64,000 bases of DNA from Fragilaria crotonensis (GCA_022925895.1 JAKSYS010000177.1:1-64000), one strand, 5' to 3'; shown: positions 23,315 through 35,269, numbered from the stretch's first letter. Notes: generated by a model not told the origin, from the sequence alone. A program made the numbers and translations.

Positions 23315-25775
23315 GTTTATCAGACCCAATTAGCAGTATGAAAGACGGCTGTAAAGCTGCCGCCCGGCCAGTGAACGTGTGTGATGACCGGGCGTGTGAT
23401 GTGGCACCTAGAAGACGATTAAGGCTGGCCACCGTCATGGGGTCGTCTTGCACATCACAATGTCGCTCTGCTTTGATGTCAACAGGCGACGAAATGCGAT
23501 ATGGGAGTTGATCACTCACCATCCGGCATCGACGCCCATGGTCGAAGTCACCCACCGTGGTGATAGTCGGTGGAGATAAAAGCATGGAGTGTTCCTGATA
23601 CCTCACCTTATCACCCCTTGTCGTGTAAGATGGAGCCTGAACAGGTTGGTGATATCGACTTCAATGCCATGTTCCCTGGTGTTGAGAACCATGCTATCCG
23701 TTACGTCTTCCAGGCGTTTGTGGTTTGACGGAGATTGCTGCACAGACCAGGCTCATCGACTTCGAAGGCATCGATGAGGTTGAAGATTTAGCAAATTATA
23801 CTGATAGAGAGATCAACCAGATGGCTGATCGAAACGCTAAGCGGAACCCAGTCAACCAACGTGTTCAGTTTGGCCTGAAAAGGACCAAATACTTGAAAGC
23901 CGTGTGCCATTGGGTTCGCAAGAATGTTCGCGAAGGTGCTCCCTGTGACGTGCGAGAACTAACCCCGGCCTTAATTGCCGAACTTATTCAAGATATGATT
24001 GCCAGGGCCAGCCAGAAGGATTCAGATTCCAAGCTTTATTATCCTGAGGCCTTCTCCGCAACAGATTATAAGAACTGGATTAAGAAAGTGGAGAATTATT
24101 TAGATTCGAGAATCGGTAAGTCAGGTGTTCCCCTCAGTTATGTAATCCAACCGGCGAATGTTGATCCGGCGGAAGCGCCTGATGAGTATACTCGAGCAAT
24201 GTGGGCAACATCATTCAAAACGCAGCAGTTTCGCGAAGATAATTGCGAGGTCTATCACCTATTTAAGGACTTGGTAACAAAAACAGAGGGAGCAACATGG
24301 TTCGAAAAGGTCAAGGATGGAGATGGTCGGGCAGCTCACTTACTCCTTCGAGAACACTATGTTGGTGAGGCTCATGATATGCGCAGGGCGGCGGCTGCAA
24401 ACGCAAAATTGGAGTCACTCTTTTGGAAGAGTGAGGCTTCCTTCTCGTTTGAGAAGTATTTGACACGTCTCAACGAAGCCTTCAAGGAGCTTGAGGATGC
24501 GGGACAGGCCTTATGGGAAGCTCAGAAAGTGACCCATCTTCTCAAAGGCATACAGAATGATGATATTCAAGTGCAGACGACAATTGGGATCGTACGAAAT
24601 AGTTTCTTATCTGACTTCGATGGTGCATGCTTGACCTCTCCCACCATTTCCTCTCGCTTTGCAAGTGTTGAGGCTAACAGACAGAAGCGTCGTATTGGTG
24701 CAGTGGAGTCACGTGCTGGCAACCGCAGTGGCCGTGGTCGTGCACGCGGTCGTGGCGGTAGAGTGGGCCGTGGTGGCGGTCGAGACGGTGGTCGTATGCG
24801 GGTCATAATGAATGGCGTCGACGTGACTGATATTTCTCGAAACTTTACCTCAGATGAATGGGAAAAACTTCGGGCTTGTGGCGGTCATACTTACGTCACG
24901 CAACGACGTGAATACCTCAGTGGACGGTATGGAGGCCGAAACGACAATCGCAGTGGTGGGCGTGGTGGCCGTGGAGCTCGCGGGTCACAAGGTCGAAACG
25001 ACTCGAACCAATCCACCAATGCCGCTTCAGCCAGCCCTCGAAACGTATCGGCTACGAACACGACGGAGATAGTTGAGTTCGATACATCCACCTCCACAAT
25101 TGCTTCACAGGCGTCTACCTCTACTCGTGGCGGTCAATCTGGTGGCCGTTTTGGTCCACGACGAAGCGACTGACTGGAAACCCCAACACCAGAAGATTCA
25201 CAGGTGTTGGGGCAATCACGCTGGAAATGTTGTGACGCGCCGAAGCCATACAGGAATTCTTTTATTTGTTCAAAACTCACCCATCCTATGGTTAAGTCGA
25301 CGACAGAATACAGTTGAAACTTCAACGTTCGGGAGTGAGTTCGTTGCGTTAAGAACTGCCCGGGACATGATTATTGCTATGAGGTACAAGCTCAGGACGT
25401 TCGGAGTGCCTTTAGAGGGACCGGCACAAGTCTTTTGCGACAATCAAGGTGTTGTGAAGAATGCCAGTGTTCCTGAGTCCGTTCTGACGAAAAAGCATAA
25501 TGCGGTCAATTATCATGCGGTAAGAGAAGCGGCAGCGGCAGGTGTCATGGAAGTGCATAAGGAAGACACGGCGACAAATTTGGCAGATTTATTGACAAAG
25601 GTCTTACCATCCGATCGGCGACGCGAGTTACTTGGATCTATTTTATACAATCTTTAGGAGGCGGCGCATCCAAGCCCAGGTTTCCGGCCATTATCTCATG
25701 GTTTAGGTACCTCCTGCGCGACTTCAAAGTCGTGGGCACACAAGCAGGTATATGTGATCTCCGAATCGCGGGGAC

Positions 25776-25978
25776 TGTTTAATACTAACTACTGTGGTAC
25801 TGGTTACTATACCACAATTCGCAAGAGGTGTCAACGCGGAGTCAGGATACGATTCGGATTTCTCCAGACGTATCTAATCTAACACTTATAATACTTTTGT
25901 GTTCTTGTTTTATATCCTCTGTTGCATCCTTTGTTCCTTTTACTATCGTAAGTATATCGTTCCATCCAGATTTATTCA
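25776..25978 (+). repeat. 3' LTR of copia-type fossil
   Basis: 203 bp, nearly identical to 23112-23314. A short purine-rich stretch (gcgggga) lies just before it, in the usual place of a polypurine tract. Confidence 0.88.
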
Positions 25979-26300
25979 GTCCTCCGAGTACATGAACAGT
26001 ACGAATCCGGAATCCGGACTCCGGACCTTTTTCTGGAGCAGGGAACCTGCGTGAACGAGTCACGAGTACCGCGACGACGACAGTACTTGGTTCCGGTGTT
26101 TTCAGTTGAATGTACCAGTGCATGGCTCCTTGGTACTCTAACCTCTAAACGTAACACAAGTATCATACATACGTACATAACTGTTTAAATTTCCAATTCT
26201 CCCCAGTATGCATAGATGTATGGCATACTCCTGTCTCCTGTATGCATACATCCGATCAAGGCTCCGGAACAAGACACTACGGTACCTGCCTGTTTTTGCC

Positions 26301-26708
26301 ATGGCCTCTCACCGTTTCTGTTCCGCCCTCCTCCTCACACTCTTGCTTGCCCATGCAAGTACCTTTGCTATTGTTTCGATTGGCAAGCCCTCCTCAAAAA
26401 CGTCAGATCTTTATTTGTTTGGTGGTCTCAAAGGTGCATTCTCCAACGATGACTCACTTGGCAAACGAGAAGATCCTGGTATCAAAGGCGGTGCCAAATT
26501 TAACGATCAAGTCACGTTCAATGGGAAGCCCATCAGAGCGGTGCCGGGCCAAAAAGTGAGCCAAGTGGCGGCGGCAGCTCGTGTCAAGATTACTTATTCA
26601 TGTAAAAAAGGCGACTGCGGTACATGTGAAATCATGATGAACGGCAGAATGATCAAAGCATGTCAGGCGACGATTCCAGCTGGAAAATGTGATATGCGAA
26701 CTTTGTAG
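26301..26708 (+). CDS. Plastid-targeted 2Fe-2S ferredoxin-like protein
   Basis: 135 aa from the ATG at 26301. The start is chosen because it opens a signal peptide (MASHRFCSALLLTLLLAHA) running straight into ASTFA, an ASAFAP-like motif with Phe after the cleavage site, the import signal of diatom complex plastids. An upstream ATG at 26208 would hide this signal. The C-terminal domain holds four cysteines in SCKKGDCGTCEIMMNGRMIKAC, spaced C-x4-C-x2-C-x11-C. The x11 gap is that of SdhB-type 2Fe-2S domains. Plant photosynthetic ferredoxins have a much longer gap. It is likely an electron carrier or cluster-binding protein of the plastid stroma. The partner is unknown. Confidence 0.85.
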   Translation: MASHRFCSALLLTLLLAHASTFAIVSIGKPSSKTSDLYLFGGLKGAFSNDDSLGKREDPGIKGGAKFNDQVTFNGKPIRAVPGQKVSQVAAAARVKITYSCKKGDCGTCEIMMNGRMIKACQATIPAGKCDMRTL

Positions 26709-27330
26709 GAATGATAGGAGAGTCGATGCTCACGGGTTGGCACTGTAGTTGGGATTCTTGGGATCGGACGGACTGGAGGTGCGTGGCGACCTGCCAGTGT
26801 CAGCTCCAATAGGATACATCGGATCGCTTCGTTCTAGGTTCTCTTGAGTCGCTCATCCATGTGATTGGAAAAATGCCATGTCAATGTAATCGCCTATTTG
26901 TTGATCCTCTATTCTTTGTATGCCGTGGTACCAGGTACTCGAGCATACTTTTCATGAGGGCCAATCGCAACATCTTCGACTGTACTGGCATCGCAACAAT
27001 ACTTAGTACTACTTCACCATTGAAGTGTATTGGAACATTGCGTAATGCGCGATTCGTTATTGACTCTCATAGTAGAGCGTATTCCGAGGTATATCATTTT
27101 CGGGACATCCAGTCGAATCCACAAAGAACTGAATTCCGAGGAGTAATTGTCCATGGTACTCTAGCTGGCGCCCATCATCCAGCATGTGCTAGTTAGGCCT
27201 ACTATAATGTAAAAACAATTCACAAAAAGGAGAAGTTTTTAGTTATATGGTTCACAAGAATAGAATGCTGGTCGCCAGCATTACTAGAGCTGTGGCACAA
27301 AATACGAAAACCTCGCTGTGCGGCTTCTAC
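26709..27330. other. Intergenic region, nothing recognised
   Basis: About 620 bp after the ferredoxin-like gene. No gene, RNA or clear repeat was seen. Confidence 0.5.
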
Positions 27331-28029
27331 CGTTAGCTAAGGAGCCACCGGTAGTTGCAACTATGTGCTCCTTTGCATGGGGAAAAATCTAAGAACCTGA
27401 TGGGGAGGAAGGATACTTGCCAACTGGATATAAGGGTTCGGATGTGGGGACCCTTCCAGGCTTGGAAGACATCATTCCACTCTGCAATAGTCTGTAGCAC
27501 GATGCAGCTTGGGTTCACTCCGAGACTATTTAGGCATTTATATGCCCCTCGGCAGCGATCTTGCCGTGTCCAGTGATTCATGTGCTCAAGTGCCAGTTGA
27601 TAGGCACAGCACAGAAATGTTGACTACTGTTGCATCCCAGCAACGCTGGCCTCTGTGCAAAGGTTGTCAGCATCATCTCTGCCAACATCCTCATTCCACC
27701 AGCTATCTTCATTGTCATGGACTGACCGCAATACTTGACTGCAGTGCTCAAATGCCTCCTTTGGAGTCTTTACAGCAGAAGAAGAGCTTGACCTGTCATC
27801 TCCTCATGTCATGAACAGGTAATTGGCCTCATGACTGCTTGGCCAATACAAGAGGGAGGCATTAGCACTTATTGTACTGGCAGAGTCTTCTTGTAACTGT
27901 TGCTTACTTGGAGACTCAAGCTTGCCAGGATCATAAACTTCTTCATTCTTATTTGCCCTGACATTGTCACCGCATGTGGTGTCAGGAGTACTTGAAGCAC
28001 TGCTTGCTCTGATTCTTGCCCTTTTTGAT

Positions 28030-28830
28030 GGTGTACTAAGAAGGTTCCGTCCTCAACAGAAGTGGATGGAATGAAGATGTGTACATCAAAGAAGCTGGAA
28101 ACTTATACTTGTTGAAGATTAGAGATCCATTTAAGTATGCCGAGCGTGTGCTGCCTACTTTCCACAAGCTTCCGAAGTTTGATCCGATGGTGAGGAGTGC
28201 TGGCATCATGAGCAGTGAAGCATCTGACTCACCTTGGTGAAATGCCCTATACACAGATGATGATGGTGATCATACTAGCAGTGCTGCCATCAGGACTCCA
28301 GGGAGCCGGAGCAAGACAAACATAAAAAGCAGTAATCCAGCACAGCGTAGCAAACTGCCAAGACCGATTGGAATGAAAAAAGGAAAAGGTCGGAAAAGGA
28401 ACAATCATCGACAACCGAAGCATCAATCGACTCGGCCAGGGCTAGTACTACTAATAGTGGCATTCTTGCTATGAGAGATACGTCTGCAGCGACCAAGAAG
28501 GACTTGGTTGCTGCCTCCAAGGCCAATACATGATCCTTGAAGCATGAAGATATGATGGCCAGAAAAGCACGATGACACATGAATGAAAATGGCTGAGATG
28601 TACAGCATGGCATGTGGGCAGCATGAAAAGGTGCTTGCCCTTCTGGCTAAAATCCAAGACAAGGAACCCATTTTACCAGCAATTTGGTCAACAACCCAGA
28701 AATATCATCAGCAATCAATGTTGGATGTACTACAACTACACCAGGAAAGGAGGACAAGAATAGTGCTGATAACGAGGATAGTGTCGTATTTGCAGGAGAA
28801 CAAGTTTAGTAGACTGATAATTCCAGTATA
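28030..28830 (+). pseudogene. Accessory (trihelix/NAM-associated-like) protein remnant
   Basis: Pieces read WNEDVYIKEAGNLYLL, RVLPTFHKLPKFDPM, then KLPRPIGMKKGKGRKRN, then MKMAEMYSMACGQHEKVLALLAKIQDKEP. The RPIGMKKGK block matches the RPxGxKxAK signature of accessory proteins paired with Plant_tran transposases. There are several stops. The family assignment rests mainly on this motif and the neighbour. Confidence 0.5.
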
Positions 28831-28869
28831 GTATTTCACAAGCATGCATGTAGTTACTTAATTTATCCT

Positions 28870-30430
28870 CGTCCTTAAGACCGAATATGTGCACTGTGCT
28901 TGCGAGCATGCTCATTCCCATCGTAAGCAGTGAGTTTGTCAAGCAACCATATGATGTCATACTACAAATTCATTGTTGGAGTTGCTTGCAAGTCCGATTT
29001 GGGCATGGCCAGCAGTATGTGCGCCTGGTGGTCCAAATTTGTAATTGTTGCGATTATTGTTCTCCTCAATACAAGGAGGTCCTCCTTGAGTGTACGCTGT
29101 TTGTTGTTGACATCATCAACGCTGTACCTAGGATCATACTAGGCAGCGCAGACATTTCCTTCCATCACTGTGTCTGACATGCACACAATACTAGCTAGTA
29201 TGCATGATCAAACATGCCAACACAATCATGCTTATTTTTGTAGTGAACGCCCTTGAAATGGGCATGACATTGCTTGAAGGCATACCTGCAGCACTCCAAA
29301 GGCAAACTCAATATCCTTTCTGGTACCTTCCTGCCAGGCAGTAAATGACTTTTAGGAATCAGTCACAGGTAGGAGCTGTATCCCCTTGACAAAGCGGGAA
29401 TGTAGTGGGTAAATCCCATTCATCAGTGCAAACAATTGCTAAAAGGGCTCACCCGCAACCTGAAATGGAACAATGTTTGCGGACTTCTCATACTTGATGA
29501 GGAACGAACTGTCAGCCGACGACTCCAGCAATGGCGAGGACAAATTCAGAATAATCAGATCATTGAGTGAGCCTGCATAATCAAAGGAGCGAGGCATGCC
29601 AAAACCATAAATGGTAATCAGCTACAAATACCTCCAGTACCACTGTCAGACGACCACTTGTTTCTTTTCCGGACTTAAATGAAGCCTGGTAGTACCACCA
29701 CACCTGCCTTCGGACAGCTCTTCCAAACAGTAGTATGCATACAGTCAACCAAACAAAGCTAGCATTCCTTAAACATGGTGCGCTTTCTAATGTAGATTTG
29801 TGATGTCCTTGAGGTCACATTCATCGGGGACACGCAGATATTCTTTAGGATAAAGTTGGTGCATGATCTCAGGAAATTCTTCTCGACATTTTTTGGCTAG
29901 AGGCTTTGACATTTGGAAAGAATAATCGGAAAACGCACATGGTACCACCACTCCGTATGCAAAGCTTTCAACGGCAAGGGTACTTTTACTTCCAGGGATG
30001 CCCCTTTCTTGCCCGTTGCATCAATATTCTTGAAAACATAGAATGGATGATTTGCGTGCATGAAAGTATTATAAAAAATTCTTTGCACAGCATGTGAGCA
30101 CGACAAGCAAAACATCATCTCAAAACTGCTGCTATCCTTGAAAATTGGAGTCGTCAAGTCACCTGGAATTCCAAAGTAAACCCTTTGAATACACGGAAGG
30201 GCCTCATCATGATGGAAAATAGCTTGTGAGGAGTTCCTTGGAAAATGCCTGTAATCTTGATTAGGCCTCAGAATGTCTTCAACTGGCTGACTCAATGATA
30301 TCTTCTTGTTTGTGACGAGCCACCATGTACTATTGCCATGTTGTTATTCATGACCAATATGTATGACAGCCATCAATGCCATGTTGTCATCCCAGAGGTC
30401 TTTGCCATCACTGTCAGGGTCCATAGTGAA
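28870..30430 (-). pseudogene. Plant_tran-type Harbinger transposase remnant
   Basis: The longest open piece (30295-29897, 132 aa) begins SQPVEDILRPNQDYRHFPRN. Downstream pieces lie in different frames with stops. They include a block like CVDCMHTTVWKSCPKA (first catalytic Asp region), a block resembling the usual GYPGSLNDINILNLSPLL, then PFQVAGEPF, then WQEGTRKDIEFAFGVLQ, and finally a SDTVMEGNVCAAQYDP tail. That order is the conserved order of the family. At least five breaks separate these blocks. Confidence 0.65.
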
Positions 30431-30618
30431 AGAGGAAGATGATGGTGATGATGACGACGACGACAACAACAAGCAATGCACCTTTTGGTTGATGTTCAAA
30501 ACGCTGTGATAAACCGGCGAGGAGACAGGAGGACATATATATATTTAAAATACGAATTTCAAAATTGTTGCAATATCAGGGTACACGATAAAGATTGCCA
30601 ATATTTCTAGTTTTTTTA

Positions 30619-31061
30619 GGGGAAATTGCAATTTAGTCCATAAATAAGTTTAAAGATTATAAAGTACAATGACCCTCTATCTAGTTTTGTACGGTATTGC
30701 AATATAGTACATTATGATTTCTAAATTGCATTGTAGTACACATCTTTTGGCCATGTTTGCTATCTAGTACATTTGTCTATTATATAATCCATTTCTCAAA
30801 TGCAGCGCCTGCCACTCCAAGCTTTCACAGAAGATATCGTACCCCGTCCTGTAGACTAAACAAAAATCAACCATGTTCACCACGCTTCTTTGGAGCCGTT
30901 CTTCGTCATTTATCTTCCCATGATAGCATCGATGGGTGCAAACCATTTCATTCTGATCCTGTCCATCAACCTCAACATTGGTCATAATTCACTTAGGTGC
31001 AATACTCTTGTCATATTGAATGATATCCATGGTGTGTCAAATTTCCTTGGAAAAACAATTT
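30619..31061 (+). repeat. Left MULE terminal inverted repeat
   Basis: 443 bp, matching the reverse complement of 34819-35261. It stops at AACAATTT, after which the two sides diverge. Confidence 0.93.
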
Positions 31062-31188
31062 CAGTTTCGAAACAGTGTTGTACACAAATGCTTGTACACA
31101 GTATAGTGGAGGAGATCTTCATGTTCGAAAGCTGCCACACAATGGCAATTAAACCCAAGTGGACATTAACACCTCATCCACGACCACC

Positions 31189-31554
31189 ATGAAGAATACT
31201 GGCGATGAACGTAATGATTTAAATAATAAGGACAAGTCTGCTGATGAACAAATTGTTCATGAGAATTCCAATGAAGCCAATTCCAAGAACCCTGATGAAA
31301 ACTACATCATCGAGGACGACGAGGACTATGGCAAGGTTGACATGGCAGAAGTCTTTCCAAACACTGATGACAACCCAATCGAGTACATCTACACCAGGGA
31401 CAGCACTGGGAGAGTTATTTCGGTGGATTTCCGTCTCAAGGTACCTCGCAACGAGGTAGAGTTCATTCGCAGTCACGATGAAAATGGTGGCATTGTTGAC
31501 GTGGAATGCCGCTTCAAGAAAACAGGAGAAGATGATACGACAGGCAACAATTAG
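31189..31554 (+). CDS. MULE second gene, small acidic protein
   Basis: 121 aa from the ATG at 31189, uninterrupted. The N-terminal half is very acidic and Asn-rich (DERNDLNNKDKSADEQ, EDDEDYGKVDMAEVF). The C-terminal half has an alternating pattern (YIYTRDSTGRVISVDFRL, FIRSHDENGGIVDVECRF) that looks like two repeats of a beta-hairpin unit. It lies 127 bp inside the left TIR and converges on the transposase, the position of mudrB. I do not recognise a family. It is the only intact gene of the element. Confidence 0.65.
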   Translation: MKNTGDERNDLNNKDKSADEQIVHENSNEANSKNPDENYIIEDDEDYGKVDMAEVFPNTDDNPIEYIYTRDSTGRVISVDFRLKVPRNEVEFIRSHDENGGIVDVECRFKKTGEDDTTGNN

Positions 31555-31708
31555 TAACCTAGATGCAGGACATGACAAGAAATGAAGTAACTCATAGTCT
31601 AGTAGTAGAACTATTTTTGTTACCTTCATCAAGCAACTACCATGCTGTGGTTACTCGTCTTGTGTTTCCTCTTGCATGTCAAGTGCGTCTTCTGCATCTA
31701 TTTCGTTT

Positions 31709-34421
31709 TTATAATTCGTATTGCTCCTCCTTTCTTTCCTCGTCTTCTTCGTTTTCACGTTGCATTTCTTTGCCACGCTCCTCATCGTCGTTGTTGTTGT
31801 TTTCCTCGGTCTTCTCCTCAGGAAGCAATCTCTCGGTAGGCGTTTTTGGATTTGGACAAGTCCTCTTATTATGACCTCGGCGGCTGCAGTTCGAACAGAT
31901 GATTGGAGAATCTTCGCCCATTCGGTATTCACTTCGATGACGAATTCTCTTGGTTTTGGGGCGCCCAGCTCCACGCTTTTTAACAATTGGCGGCAGCGTA
32001 ATGCCATCAGATTTCAAAGAGTCGGTGCTTACCGGATAAACGTTCTGCTTGAGCGTTTTTGCACGTACCCAAACTTATGATAATCACCCACAAGCTCTGA
32101 TTGTATATAGGTCAAGTCGTAGCCTTTGTGAAGCCGATACACCGCCATTGCATGTCGGCAAGGAATCATGCAGTCCTGCCATGCACCACATGAGCACCAT
32201 CGTTGTTCTGGTTTCACCATGTGCAAGTTAAGTTGCACATTTGGCACATCGACACCAACAATTATATCACCAATATCAGCATCCTCAGGATCTCCATACT
32301 CGGCGACACAACTTCAAAATGTCCACAGTCCTCCTCGACTTCTAGCACTGTCATTGAGGCTGCTTTCTCCCATCTTGCCTTGAGAAGCTTTTTCACTCTT
32401 GGCACAACATCACCACCGTCATGCTTGGAATACACCGTTCTCAGCCTGCAGATACGACTTGACAGAAGATTGACCAAGTGCTCAAATGCACCCATCCACG
32501 GAAGGTCACGAGCCCCTGTGAACATACTGTTAACCGATTCGCTTGTGTTGCTTGTCACTATCCCAAATCGAGGTGGATACTGATGCTGCCGACTGAGCCA
32601 CTGGGATGACTTCCACAGGACACCACCTTCCTCAATATCTTGGATGTACTTTGCAGCCTGCGGTTTCACTCGTTTTGTTTTGTCCATTAGCAACTCCACG
32701 TATCGGGCAGAGTATGTTTTGGCAATTGCCATAACATATTTGGAAGCGTTTCTTCCAAACCTCTGCGTCACATTTGCTCGTATGTGCTGTGCACAACTGA
32801 ATTCTATACTTGTAGGAAACACTCGTTTCACCGCCTCCTTGAGACCTTTGTCCCGATCAGACACAAAGACAAATGGTGTTTCACGAAGTTGAGAATTGTC
32901 ATCAGCCATGGCTTGTGCGCTCCTCCTGCTGACAAATAATGGGGCACGCTTCCTTTAGATATGTCAACATCTGAATCCACGTTTCCCCATCCTCATTGCC
33001 GGCTGCAATCATGAAACCAATGGGGAATACATCGTTGTTCCCAGTCAGAACAGATGCAACATACAAGGTTCCCTTGAATTCGCAAGGTGGGCAGCATCAA
33101 GGAAATCACCGGTCTCACAAACTTAAGAGCATTATTCATGAATCCAGGAAAGAAGTGAACGCTCTGAAGCTCGAAGGTTGGCAAACGTAAGAACCCAAGC
33201 ACCGACCCCGGATTTGTTCTCGCAAGCTCCTCGGTGTACTAGGGTCCGACCAGCTGAAAGCTCTTGTACCCCAACCTTTTGGGTTACCATGGTGTCACGG
33301 TTGACGGCACGCCATGCTGTGTTGTACGAAACAACTTGGGAATCGTTCTTTCTGTTTGCCAGTGTTTTCACAACGTCACGGGCCGTGGGAGCAACATGCT
33401 TATTTTTGAGGACTTTAGTTATCGCATCAGTTAACATCTTGGAGGAATAACGTGTCTTCCATTTCCTACCATCGGCCGCGAGTGGGGGACGACGAACTTC
33501 AGCGTGGCGTGTCTTCATCCTAGAGACAGTGTACATACCATCACTCCTGCGCCTCGAGAAACGAATCTCAAATGGACAGTTGATGTGTTCCCTACATTGG
33601 TACACACGAAATTTTCCATTGATAGAACGCTTGATGCGCAAGTGGTTGCCAGTTCTTTGTTCATAGATTTCCACAAGAGGGTTGATGTGATCCATCTCTG
33701 CAAAGGAGTCAATTTTGGCTTCCGCCATCACCTTGTAGAAGGTTGTGTCCGATGATGCACCTGTTAGAGCACTGCTATCCTCGGTTTTGGAAGAAGTGGA
33801 CATGGTGTTGATGACAAGAAGCTCATTTGAAACCTCGTTGGGAAGTTGTTGTGCCTCGTTGGGAAGTTGTTGTGCCTCGTTGGGAAGTTGTTGTGCCTCG
33901 ATAGTAACCTGGTCAACGGCATCCGCCATGTCTTTGGACTCTTTGGACACCTCGGAGTCAGAGTCATTCGTTGTCATCATCTCTTCGGACTCCTCGGAGT
34001 CAGAGTCATTTTCTTTTGACTCTTTCGACACCTCGGAGTCAGAGTCATTCCTCCTCATCGCGACGGCACCCTGCGGAAACGGAAACTCGCCCCTCGCAAT
34101 AAGCCGTTCGACGGCTTGCTGCAAAAGAACCTGCATCTCTTCGGAGGCGAGACTATCTATGGACGCATTGTCACACTCATTGTCTTCTTCACACTCATTG
34201 TCTTCTTCTTCAACGGCTTTCCTGATGGGGCTCTTCGGGACAACCTCGGTCAGCTTCACCTCGGTTGTGCCATTTTTATCAACAACAATGTCCGCGTCAG
34301 AATTTGTCTTGACCTTCAACTCCCGTTTGACCTTCTTCACAGCAATCTTCTTTTTCTGTGATCCTTCTGCTGCTTGGATGTTTCTTGTTTTCGAGGGTGT
34401 AGATTTTCTTGTGGTTGCCAT
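31709..34421 (-). pseudogene. MULE transposase (mudrA-like), frame interrupted
   Basis: It starts at the ATG at 34421 (MATTRKSTPSKTRNIQ). Order of parts: a basic N-terminus; an acidic Ser/Asp/Glu region with a 21-bp unit repeated three times (33836-33900, LPNEAQQ); a MuDR-type DNA-binding region (YQCREHINCPFEIRFSRRR); the MULE DDE core with FVRPVISL then DAAHL, then FVSDRDKGLKEAV; a SWIM zinc finger (WCSCGAWQDCMIPCRHAMA); and a CCHC knuckle (CSNCSRRGHNKRTC). The parts lie in different frames: indels fall near 33135, 33085-33100 and about 32300, with a stop near 32910. No splice sites explain them. The host-gene introns nearby are clean, so this is decay or assembly error. Confidence 0.82.
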
Positions 34422-34818
34422 GCGAGGCGGAACACCTTGAGCACTATTCTCGAACTTGCCTGAGGAAGAAAGAAGCGGAAAGCACCCCCTGAAGTATGTG
34501 CTGGTGGTCTCCAGCTCTTCATTGTCAACATCGATGACCGTATTGACACCAAGACAATGCGACAATAATCTCCTTGCTTCTGTGACATAGCTACTGGATG
34601 GTAGTACCCTATCAGACAATACGACAATGGTGGACCGTCGTGGTAGGACAAAGGACAAAAGAAAGGAAAAGAGCTGAATGTTCTTTCTTGTTGTTTGAAG
34701 TGGTGAGTGTCAGATGGATTTTGGCTGGATGATGATGTATAGTAGTGGAGGGAAATTGAGGAGGCGCCGTAGTATACCTCTACATAAGTGTATACGGCCA
34801 AGTACTGATAGCGCGCAC

Positions 34819-35261
34819 AAATTGTTTTTCCAAGGAAATTTGACACACCATGGATATCATTCAATATGACAAGAGTATTGCACCTAAGTGAATTATGACC
34901 AATGTTGAGGTTGATGGACAGGATCAGAATGAAATGGTTTGCACCCATCGATGCTATCATGGGAAGATAAATGACGAAGAACGGCTCCAAAGAAGCGTGG
35001 TGAACATGGTTGATTTTTGTTTAGTCTACAGGACGGGGTACGATATCTTCTGTGAAAGCTTGGAGTGGCAGGCGCTGCATTTGAGAAATGGATTATATAA
35101 TAGACAAATGTACTAGATAGCAAACATGGCCAAAAGATGTGTACTACAATGCAATTTAGAAATCATAATGTACTATATTGCAATACCGTACAAAACTAGA
35201 TAGAGGGTCATTGTACTTTATAATCTTTAAACTTATTTATGGACTAAATTGCAATTTCCCC
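34819..35261 (-). repeat. Right MULE terminal inverted repeat
   Basis: 443 bp, the mirror of 30619-31061. The transposase gene starts about 400 bp inside it, so the TIR probably carries the promoter. Confidence 0.93.
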
Positions 35262-35269
35262 TTTTTTTA

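Larger units (their letters stand above)
23112..25978 (+). mobile_element. Ty1/copia-type LTR retrotransposon fossil (diatom CoDi-like)
   Basis: A 2.87-kb element bounded by two 203-bp LTRs that begin TGTTTAATAC and end TTTATTCA. Flanking GTCC (or AGTCC) on both sides looks like the target duplication. Just after the 5' LTR, TATCAGACCC resembles a primer-binding site for a methionine tRNA. Recognisable parts are a gag-like region (about 23.73-25.17 kb) with an Arg/Gly-rich tail, and the end of the copia RNase H region (about 25.2-25.66 kb). Most of pol is not recognisable, so the element is broken. The LTRs differ at about one site in 203, which means a young insertion. It may have depended on intact relatives to move. 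Confidence 0.85.
27330..30450. mobile_element. Decayed PIF/Harbinger-like transposon (Plant_tran type)
   Basis: Boundaries are approximate because I found no terminal repeats. The minus strand (about 30430 to 28870) encodes scattered pieces of a transposase of the Plant_tran (PF04827-like) group. The plus strand (about 28030-28830) encodes pieces of the accessory protein that usually accompanies it. The two are convergent. Many stops and frame changes in both show that the element has long been inactive. Confidence 0.65.
30611..35269. mobile_element. Mutator-like (MULE) DNA transposon with 443-bp TIRs
   Basis: The element runs 30619-35261 (4643 bp). Its ends are 443-bp inverted repeats (30619-31061 and 34819-35261). 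An 8-bp direct repeat, TTTTTTTA, lies outside them (30611-30618 and 35262-35269), as expected for Mutator insertions. The ends begin GGGGAAATTGCAATTTAGTC. Inside are a minus-strand transposase and a short convergent plus-strand second gene, the same arrangement as mudrA and mudrB in maize MuDR. The TIR copies appear identical in the parts compared, including 231 bp with the same translation, so the insertion is recent, yet the transposase frame is interrupted. Confidence 0.92.
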
